Source: Ruminococcus sp.
GTDB lineage: Bacteria; Bacillota; Clostridia; Oscillospirales; Ruminococcaceae
DNA: 21,197 bases
Direction of reading: 5' to 3'
Assembly (NCBI GenBank): GCA_003446315.1
Contig: DMBA01000302.1
Span: forward strand, 1 to 21,197
In this document: positions 14,923 through 21,197 of the stretch, in pieces
How the letters are laid out: each line of letters begins with the position of its first letter
How positions within the stretch are numbered: position 1 is the stretch's first letter
Program-made: the position numbers and the translations under genes
Notes under the pieces: generated by a model
What the model was told of the DNA's origin: nothing
Seen by the model: only the letters and a program-made list of their open reading frames with translations
Database searches by the model: none

Positions 14923-17900
14923 ATGAAACGTAAACGTATCTCAGCGGTTATGACCGCTGCGGCATGCGCGGCGGTGATGCTGTCCAGTATGCCCGTTTCT
15001 TTTGCGCAGGCTTCCCAATTTGTGCAAAATGACTTCGAAACAACTTACGGCGGGTGGTATTCCGAATCCGCAGACGATGCCGCTGTCATCACGGCGATCG
15101 ACGGCATCGGATTCAACGGCTCCCGCGGTATGCAGATCACCGGCAGAACCGATTCTCAGGACGGCCCTGTCTCTGAAAAAGATCTCTTCCTCGTCGGCGG
15201 ACAGCGCTTCGAATATTCCGTGCGCGTCAAAGCCGATTCCGATCAGCGCTTCACTTTCTCCGTTCAGACCACCGATCCGGAAACCGGCGGCGTAACGGTC
15301 AAAGTCCTCGACAAACAGTATGTCAAGGCAGGTCAGTGGGCTACCCTTTCCGGTTCCTATAAGGCACCTGCAAACGCGCAATCCTTCAAATTGAAAATTA
15401 CAACGGATTCTACTGCCGATTTCATCTTCGATGATGTCATCGTTACCGGCAAGGGCGCGCTCGTCGCGCATGCCGACCACGGTACCGGCATCAAAGACTG
15501 GCTCGTGAACTACGGAATCCGTTCCGGAAATATCTTCAACGGCAATACTATTAATAATACTGACATCAAGAACATTCTCCTGAAAGACTGCAACGCCATT
15601 GAGTGCGAAAATGAAACCAAGCCCGATGCGACACTCGTCCAGAGCGGCTCTACTGATACCAATATCAGGGTCAAGGCAGACAGCTTTGCGAAAATCGCTG
15701 ACTTCTGCTCTGAATACAACCTCGCTTTCCGCGGCCATACACTCGTCTGGCACAACCAGACACCGGAATGGTTCTTCAAGTCCAATATGGGCGCAAATTC
15801 CGGCAGCTATGTCAGCGAAAGCACCATGAACCAGCGCCTCGAAAGCTACATCAAGAATATGTTCAACCTCTATGCCACACAGTATCCGAAGCTGAACCTC
15901 TATGCTTATGATGTCTGCAATGAGTGCATGAACGACCAGAACGGCGGCCCCCGTCAGGCTGGTTATAATGACGGCAAATCTCCGTGGGTCGCTGTTTACG
16001 GCGATAACCACTTCATCGACAAGGCATTCGAATATGCAAGAAAATATGCACCGGCAAACTGCCACCTGTTCTATAACGACTATAATGAATATGCAGGCTT
16101 CAAACGCGATGCCATCCTGACCACCGCAAAGCGCATCAAGGCTGCCGGCAATCTCGACGGCGTTGGCATGCAGTCCCATATCAATGCAAATGCAAATGAT
16201 AGCTGGAGCGGCGAAAATGCTTATCTGACCGCACTCAAAATGTATCTCGAAGCCGGTTTGGAAGTTCAGATCACGGAGCTGGATATCTCCACCGACGGCG
16301 GCACCTTTTCCCTCGATCAGCAGGCAAACAGATATAAAAATATCCTCAAGGCTGCTGTGGATTGGAATGCCGATAAATCACACGAAAACAGAGTCACCCT
16401 GTTCCAGGTCTGGGGCCCGAATGACGGCAACTCCTGGGTCGGCACCAACAAGCAGGGTCAGAGCAACGCCCCGCTGCTCTATGACAAAAACAATAAACCG
16501 AAGGCTGCTTACTCTGCACTTCAGAGCGTCGTTCCGCAGTCTGAATGGGGCAATGGCTCCGAATTCCCCGACAGCTTCGAAGTAAAGCCGCCGGAAGTCG
16601 ATGAAAACGGCTACTGGTTCCACTATACCTTCGAAAGCGGCGATGAAGGCTTCAAGAGCCGCGGCGGTGAAACCGTTGCTCAAAGCGGCGAAGAAGCATA
16701 TATCGGTTCCAAGTCCCTCAAAGTTTCTGACAGAACCGCTGCATGGAACGGCTGCGTGCATAATCTCAGCAGCAGCATCTTTAAGCCGGGCGAGGAATAC
16801 AGCTTCAGCGTTGCCGCAAAATATACCGACGGCAGCTCGACCGATAAGTTCCACTTCACCATGTCCTATACCGACAGCGAAGACGTTGTGCAGTACGTCA
16901 AGATTGATTCCCAGGATGCTGTGAAGGGCGAATGGGTTCAGCTCTCCAACACCAACTTCAAGATCCCCGCTGATGCTACCGGCGTTCAGATCTATGTCGA
17001 AACAGATTCCAGTGAAGTTGATTTCTATATCGACGAAATGATTGGCGCTCCGGCAGGTACGGTCATCCAAGGCCCCGGCCCGGCTCCCAAAAAGCTGCTC
17101 GGCGATGTTGACTGCGACGGTACCCTCACTGCAAAAGACCTCTCCGCTATGAAAGCTGCCATCAAATCCGGCACCTTTGCAAGCAATATCGCAAAGATCA
17201 ATGCCGATGTCGATCAGAGCAGAAAAGTCGATGCGGATGATGCTTCCTATCTCATGCAGTATCTCGTCGGCAGAATTGATGAGTTCCCGGTCGCTGAGAT
17301 CCCGCTGGATGTTGAAGGCGCAAGAGCTGCGTTCAAGGACGTGAAATTCGGTACTTCCCTCAAAAAGGATTCCGAGAATAACCCCTGCACCACCCAGCGC
17401 TTCGGCGCAGACCCCGGCTGGCTCGTTTACGGCGACAGACTCTATCTCTATACCACGAATGATGCGTTTGAATACTATTCGGACGGCAGACTCCAGATCA
17501 ATACCTATAACTCCGGTACCATCAACTGCATCTCTACCAGTGACCTCGTCAACTGGACAGACCACGGTGCGATCCCCGCTGCTGACAAAAACGGCAGAAC
17601 CCAAAACGGCGCTGCAAAGTGGGCTTACAATGCATGGGCTCCGGATGCGATCCATAAGAAGATCGACGGAAAAGACAAGTTCTTCCTCTACTTCGCAAAC
17701 AACGGCTCCGGTGTCGGCGTTCTGACCGCTGACAGCCCCACCGGTCCCTTTAAGGATCCGCTGGGCACTGAGCTCGTTTCCAAGTCCAATACCCCGAACA
17801 TGAATGACGTTGTCTGGATGTTCGATCCGGGCGTTTACTACGACGAAGATACCGATGAAGGCTATCTGTTCATGGGCGGCGGCGTTGATAACAGAGATAA

Positions 17901-18813
17901 ATCTAACCCGAAGACCGGCAGATGCATGAAGCTCAACAGCGACATGATCTCTGTTGACAAGAGCACCGTCACCACGCTCGAAAACCCCTATCTCTTTGAG
18001 GATTCTTCCCTCATCAAGATCAATAATCTCTGGTACTATTCTTATTGCGCAAACTGGAATGTTCCCGGCGGCACCAATATCAACGGCGTTTCCTTCGGCA
18101 ATGCAGATATCCTCTACATGTGCTCCTCGAATCCGCTTGGCCCGTGGACTTCCCAGCAGCTCAAGGGTATGGTATTCGCAAATACCGGTTCCCAGCGCAT
18201 CGACAACGGCGGTAATAACCACCACTCGATCATTAAGTTTAAGGACAAGTACTATGTTGCTTACCACTCCCGTCAGCAGGCTCTCCGGATGGGTCTGACC
18301 TTCATCGACAAGAATCATCCGAATGACCGTTCCAAGGACAGCAACGACGGTAACTATCGTTCGACTCAGATCAACGAGGCAACCTTTAACCCCGCAACCG
18401 GTCAGATCTCCTGCAAGGGCGATATGACAGGATGCAGCCAGCTCGAAGCTCTCGATCCGTATGTGACCGTTCAGGCTGAAACAATGGCAAATCAGTCCGG
18501 CATCCAGATCAGCGGCGTTGGCGATACCGTCGTAACCGATATTGACGCGGGCGACTGGGTTCAGCTCAAGGGCGTTGACTTCGGTTCCGGCGCAACTTCC
18601 CTGACTGTCCGCGCTTCTTCCAAGAACGGCGCTTTCATCAAAGTGACCGCAGGCGGCCCGAACGGCGATGAAATCACTTATGTGGAGATCCCGGAAGGCG
18701 GCAATATGTCCGATATCACGGTTCCGGTTCTGGGCAATGCTTCCGGCAAGACCAATGTGACCTTCTCCTTCTCCGGTCAGCTCGAATTCGATAGCTGGCA
18801 ATTCCACAAATAA
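14923..18813 (+). CDS. Secreted xylanase/arabinofuranosidase-type enzyme: CBM22-GH10-CBM22-dockerin-GH43-CBM6
   Basis: This 1296-aa cellulosomal enzyme starts with a signal peptide (1-28, cut near SFAQA). It continues with CBM22 (about 31-177) and GH10 xylanase (about 180-540) with acid/base Glu334 in DVCNE and nucleophile Glu452 in QITELD. A second CBM22 (566-706) leads to an internal dockerin (725-786) with calcium loops DVDCDGTLTAKD and DVDQSRKVDADD. The GH43 five-bladed propeller (about 800-1170) has candidate catalytic base Asp830 (GADPGW), pKa modulator Asp968 (MFDPG) and acid Glu1026 (LFED). A C-terminal CBM6 (about 1178-1296, QAETMA, DIDAGDWVQLKG) follows. GH43 members are arabinofuranosidases or xylosidases; here debranching or trimming of xylan is inferred. 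GGGGGA (14911-14916) is 6 nt before the ATG at 14923, which begins MKRKR; the in-frame ATG at 14776 is rejected. The gene is monocistronic. Multi-modular enzymes of this type are known from R. flavefaciens. Confidence 0.94.
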   Translation: MKRKRISAVMTAAACAAVMLSSMPVSFAQASQFVQNDFETTYGGWYSESADDAAVITAIDGIGFNGSRGMQITGRTDSQDGPVSEKDLFLVGGQRFEYSVRVKADSDQRFTFSVQTTDPETGGVTVKVLDKQYVKAGQWATLSGSYKAPANAQSFKLKITTDSTADFIFDDVIVTGKGALVAHADHGTGIKDWLVNYGIRSGNIFNGNTINNTDIKNILLKDCNAIECENETKPDATLVQSGSTDTNIRVKADSFAKIADFCSEYNLAFRGHTLVWHNQTPEWFFKSNMGANSGSYVSESTMNQRLESYIKNMFNLYATQYPKLNLYAYDVCNECMNDQNGGPRQAGYNDGKSPWVAVYGDNHFIDKAFEYARKYAPANCHLFYNDYNEYAGFKRDAILTTAKRIKAAGNLDGVGMQSHINANANDSWSGENAYLTALKMYLEAGLEVQITELDISTDGGTFSLDQQANRYKNILKAAVDWNADKSHENRVTLFQVWGPNDGNSWVGTNKQGQSNAPLLYDKNNKPKAAYSALQSVVPQSEWGNGSEFPDSFEVKPPEVDENGYWFHYTFESGDEGFKSRGGETVAQSGEEAYIGSKSLKVSDRTAAWNGCVHNLSSSIFKPGEEYSFSVAAKYTDGSSTDKFHFTMSYTDSEDVVQYVKIDSQDAVKGEWVQLSNTNFKIPADATGVQIYVETDSSEVDFYIDEMIGAPAGTVIQGPGPAPKKLLGDVDCDGTLTAKDLSAMKAAIKSGTFASNIAKINADVDQSRKVDADDASYLMQYLVGRIDEFPVAEIPLDVEGARAAFKDVKFGTSLKKDSENNPCTTQRFGADPGWLVYGDRLYLYTTNDAFEYYSDGRLQINTYNSGTINCISTSDLVNWTDHGAIPAADKNGRTQNGAAKWAYNAWAPDAIHKKIDGKDKFFLYFANNGSGVGVLTADSPTGPFKDPLGTELVSKSNTPNMNDVVWMFDPGVYYDEDTDEGYLFMGGGVDNRDKSNPKTGRCMKLNSDMISVDKSTVTTLENPYLFEDSSLIKINNLWYYSYCANWNVPGGTNINGVSFGNADILYMCSSNPLGPWTSQQLKGMVFANTGSQRIDNGGNNHHSIIKFKDKYYVAYHSRQQALRMGLTFIDKNHPNDRSKDSNDGNYRSTQINEATFNPATGQISCKGDMTGCSQLEALDPYVTVQAETMANQSGIQISGVGDTVVTDIDAGDWVQLKGVDFGSGATSLTVRASSKNGAFIKVTAGGPNGDEITYVEIPEGGNMSDITVPVLGNASGKTNVTFSFSGQLEFDSWQFHK

Positions 18814-18858
18814 GAAATCCTCTCTCCCTCCCCTTTTTTAGATAAGCCCCCCAAAGAC

Positions 18859-18900
18859 GGCTGTGTGTTCTGAGGTTTTTGCCTCAGACGCACAGCCTTT
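18859..18900 (+). terminator. Hairpin terminator after the GH10-GH43 gene
   Basis: GGCTGTG (18859-18865) pairs with CACAGCC (18891-18897), and inside it TCTGAGG (18869-18875) pairs with CCTCAGA (18882-18888). The asymmetric internal loop is tgt against cg, and the terminal loop is 6 nt. Three T and a pyrimidine-rich stretch follow. It lies 45 nt after the stop codon. Confidence 0.8.
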
Positions 18901-18989
18901 CCTATTTATCTGCTAACTTTATGTTCTTGCATCTTCGACAAAGACATAGCGATTAAGTTGGGCGGTTCTCCGAATTTTGCGCCGAACCC

Positions 18990-19018
18990 TTGCACTTCCC
19001 TTCCTTTTCATTTATAAT
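18990..19018 (+). promoter_or_regulatory. Promoter for the GH26 mannanase gene
   Basis: Consensus TATAAT at 19013-19018 and a partial -35 TTGCAC at 18990-18995 are 17 bp apart. The leader to the ATG at 19056 is about 30 nt. The remaining intergenic DNA from the terminator at 18900 to here shows nothing else. Confidence 0.7.
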
Positions 19019-19055
19019 AGTATTACAAACTATATTTCGAAAGGGGTTTTTCGGT

Positions 19056-21059
19056 ATGAAAAAAATGTTGCAGAGGAACATTTCCATTCTGACCGCTGCG
19101 GTGACTGCCATTGCATCGCAGACATTTGCTCCGCTGACGACGGGTAACGCAGCAGCAAATGTGATCTTGACCATCGAGGGCGAGTCGATGGAAGGCGCAG
19201 ATCTTTGGACTTCCATCTATCAGACAGAGCTGCCGGGTTACAGCGGGGACGGGTTCGCTTATCTGACAGCTTCTCCGATGAGCTTCAAAGTCACTGTGCC
19301 GGATGACGGGCTTTACAGCGTCAATGTCCGCGGTGCACAGATCCTCAATCAGGAAGGCAGAATGCAGACTGTCAAGGTCAACGGAAGCAAGTATACCAAG
19401 GTCATCCCGTATGTGGATAAATGGACGGATCTCAGCTTTGGTCTGGTGCGCCTCAATAAAGGCGAAAATGAGATCGAGTTTATCAGCGAATATGGCTATA
19501 TGGCGATCGACACGGTGACCATCGCGGAAGCAGAGTTCCCCGATCTCTCCGTTGCGGATGCTGCAACCTGCGATCCGGATGCTACGCCGGAAACAAAAGC
19601 ACTGATGCAGTATCTCCACAGCGTTTACGGCAAGCATATTCTCTCCGGTCAGCAGCAGATCTACGGCGGCGGAAACAGTGTCTCCACAACCATCCGCTAT
19701 GACGCGGCTTCCGATTCCTGCGTGGATTCCGACGGCAAAACCTATACCATCGACCGGGACAGCAAGGATACCGATAAAGACGGCAATCTGTTTTATTGGC
19801 ATTGCAGCGATGAAAACGGTCAGGTGTATACCTACGATACGCAAAACCGGAATTATGGCTATAACTATTATGATAACGATGTCGATCTCATCTATAAGCT
19901 GACCGGCAAGTATCCCGCCATTCAGGGCTTCGATTTCGGCAGCTACTGCCCCTGCTATAAGTGGGATGACGGCGTGACTGACCGCATGATCGAATGGACA
20001 AACGAAAAAGGCGGCATCTGCACCGCTTCCTGGCATATCAATGTGCCGACCGCGATCGCTGATTATACACTCGGCGAACCGCTGGATTTCAACAAGACCA
20101 CCTATTCTGAGAAAACAGACTTCAAAACCGCAAACTGCATGGTCGAAGGTACCTTGGAATATGATTATTTCCAGCTTTGCATGGAGAATCTTGCGGCGGA
20201 ATTGAAAAAGCTCCAGGATGCAAAAGTCCCCGTCATCTTCCGCCCGTTCCATGAGGCAGAAGGCAACGGCGGTAAAGACGGCGCCGGTGCGTGGTTCTGG
20301 TGGGCAAAAGAAGGCACTGAAGTCTATCATCAGCTCTGGTCGCTCCTTCAGGATACGCTCGAAAATGAATACGGGCTGCATAACCTGATCTGGGAGCAGA
20401 ACCTCTATGCTTGGTCGGATGACTCCGCACTCTGGTATTCCGGCGATGACAAGGTCGATATCGTCGCTTATGATAAGTATAACACCCAGTATCACCGCCA
20501 TGACGGCAAAACTTCCGGCCCGAACCTCGATGCGGAAAGCGGCATCTTCTATTCACTTGTTGACTTTACAAACATGAAGAAAATGGTCGCTATGGCGGAA
20601 AATGACTCCGTGCCCAGTCTCGATAATATGCAGATCGAGCACGCAAACTGGCTCTATTTCTGCCCGTGGTATGACTCCCAGCAGAGCTACTTCGTTTCCG
20701 GCACCGATTATCAGGATCACGATGAGCTGAAAAAGCTCTATAACAGTGAATTCTGCCTGACCCTCGATGAGCTGCCGGAAGACCTCTTTTCAAATTCCGA
20801 TGTTCCCCCGACCGTCACAACAACCACCACCGCTTCTACCCCTGCTCCGCAATCCGATGTCAGGCTGGGTGATGTTAATTGTGATACTGATGTCGATGTC
20901 AGTGACGCTGTTCTGCTGGCGCGTTTCCTTGCAGAAGACTCGGAAGCAACCGTGACAGAAAAGGGTCTGCTCAATGCCGACTGCAACAAAAACGGCTCTC
21001 CCGATCAGGAAGATATTGTCTCGATCCTGAAAGCCATCGCATTTCTGATTGAACTGTAA
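19056..21059 (+). CDS. Secreted mannanase: CBM35-GH26-dockerin
   Basis: This 667-aa cellulosomal beta-mannanase begins with a signal peptide (1-33, cut near GNAAA). A CBM35 (about 36-157, ILTIEGESMEG to MAIDTVTI) follows. The GH26 domain (about 175-570) has acid/base Glu400 in FRPFHEAEGN and probable nucleophile Glu515 in MAENDSVPS. The conserved GH26 elements GKHILSGQQ (192-200) and WEQNLYAWS are present. A short Thr/Ala/Pro linker (585-600) leads to a C-terminal dockerin (604-667) with calcium loops DVNCDTDVDVSD and DCNKNGSPDQED. Residues 214-262 form an unusual Asp-rich stretch after the first GH26 strand. The open frame extends to 18990, but AAAGGGG (19040-19046) lies 9 nt before the ATG at 19056, which starts a signal peptide. 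It would act on the mannan backbone of plant cell walls, bound to a scaffoldin. The gene has its own promoter and a hairpin behind it. GH26 also includes xylanases and lichenases, so mannan is the most likely but unproven substrate. Confidence 0.92.
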   Translation: MKKMLQRNISILTAAVTAIASQTFAPLTTGNAAANVILTIEGESMEGADLWTSIYQTELPGYSGDGFAYLTASPMSFKVTVPDDGLYSVNVRGAQILNQEGRMQTVKVNGSKYTKVIPYVDKWTDLSFGLVRLNKGENEIEFISEYGYMAIDTVTIAEAEFPDLSVADAATCDPDATPETKALMQYLHSVYGKHILSGQQQIYGGGNSVSTTIRYDAASDSCVDSDGKTYTIDRDSKDTDKDGNLFYWHCSDENGQVYTYDTQNRNYGYNYYDNDVDLIYKLTGKYPAIQGFDFGSYCPCYKWDDGVTDRMIEWTNEKGGICTASWHINVPTAIADYTLGEPLDFNKTTYSEKTDFKTANCMVEGTLEYDYFQLCMENLAAELKKLQDAKVPVIFRPFHEAEGNGGKDGAGAWFWWAKEGTEVYHQLWSLLQDTLENEYGLHNLIWEQNLYAWSDDSALWYSGDDKVDIVAYDKYNTQYHRHDGKTSGPNLDAESGIFYSLVDFTNMKKMVAMAENDSVPSLDNMQIEHANWLYFCPWYDSQQSYFVSGTDYQDHDELKKLYNSEFCLTLDELPEDLFSNSDVPPTVTTTTTASTPAPQSDVRLGDVNCDTDVDVSDAVLLARFLAEDSEATVTEKGLLNADCNKNGSPDQEDIVSILKAIAFLIEL

Positions 21060-21108
21060 ACAAATGAAAAAGCCGTCCCTGCTTATGCCGGTACTCATAT
21101 AGAAGTTT

Positions 21109-21140
21109 TGCCCCTGAGTGTTACAAAGCACTCAGGGGCA
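21109..21140 (+). terminator. Hairpin behind the GH26 gene
   Basis: TGCCCCTGAGTG (21109-21120) and CACTCAGGGGCA (21129-21140) form a perfect 12-bp stem with an 8-nt loop. A T-rich but interrupted tract (TTGTGCATATTT) follows. It starts about 50 nt after the stop at 21059. The poor T-run makes it a weaker terminator than the others in the window. Nothing is seen in the remaining 57 bases. Confidence 0.7.
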
Positions 21141-21197
21141 TTGTGCATATTTATGTTGCTAAGCTAAATCAGAATTTGCGGGTATAACTTCTCCCAA

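Noticed and set aside
14618..14933. Short open frames between the coiled-coil gene and the GH10-GH43 gene
   Set aside because: They run across a terminator, promoter and leader, lack ribosome binding sites and overlap each other.
1..21197. CRISPR arrays, tRNA or rRNA genes, insertion sequences
   Set aside because: No regularly spaced repeats, cloverleaf-like sequences, conserved rRNA segments or transposase motifs were seen on either strand.

Overview
The window suggests a fibre-degrading, cellulosome-producing Bacillota of the genus Ruminococcus, in the R. flavefaciens / R. champanellensis group. Three secreted multi-modular glycoside hydrolases (a GH11-GH10 xylanase, a GH10-GH43 xylanase/arabinofuranosidase-type enzyme and a GH26 mannanase) all carry dockerin modules with paired calcium loops. 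The housekeeping genes are of Gram-positive type (AddAB rather than RecBCD), and promoters and ribosome binding sites are canonical sigma-A and AGGAGG-like. The species cannot be fixed from this sequence alone.

Layout. Positions 1-590 hold no convincing gene but contain two diverged copies of a short repeat and small hairpins. From 591 to 9218 lies a probable four-gene operon on the + strand: a bacterial-type poly(ADP-ribose) glycohydrolase-like macrodomain protein (TIGR02452 type), AddB, AddA (overlapping addB by 20 nt) and a sirtuin. It has an extended -10 promoter in front and a perfect 16-bp hairpin behind. It therefore combines double-strand-break processing (AddAB) with two enzymes of ADP-ribose/NAD+ chemistry. 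On the - strand follow a small AIM24/TIGR00266-type protein with its own promoter and, upstream of it, a large secreted GH11-CBM22-GH10-dockerin xylanase. The promoter start region of that xylanase holds repeated motifs that could be an operator.

Positions 13351-14619 (+ strand) hold a small regulatory-looking island. A 90-aa helical protein is followed by a 107-aa sigma-70 region-4-like HTH protein that begins with TTG inside the previous stop codon (TTGA overlap). A separately promoted 144-aa coiled-coil protein with a highly acidic tail comes next, ending in a strong terminator. The rest of the window holds two more secreted enzymes on the + strand, each with its own promoter and terminator: CBM22-GH10-CBM22-dockerin-GH43-CBM6 (1296 aa, dockerin in the middle) and CBM35-GH26-dockerin (667 aa).

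How it works together. The three dockerin enzymes would be exported by Sec, bind cohesins of a cell-surface scaffold and attack xylan backbones, their side chains and mannan. The C-terminal dockerins of the GH11-GH10 enzyme and the mannanase are close relatives (49 of 63 residues identical by hand alignment), while the internal dockerin of the GH10-GH43 enzyme is of a clearly different type, suggesting different cohesin partners. The most interesting non-textbook arrangement is the ADP-ribose hydrolase/AddAB/sirtuin operon. The sigma-like gene pair between the xylanase genes is a candidate local regulator. No tRNA, rRNA, CRISPR array or transposase was seen.
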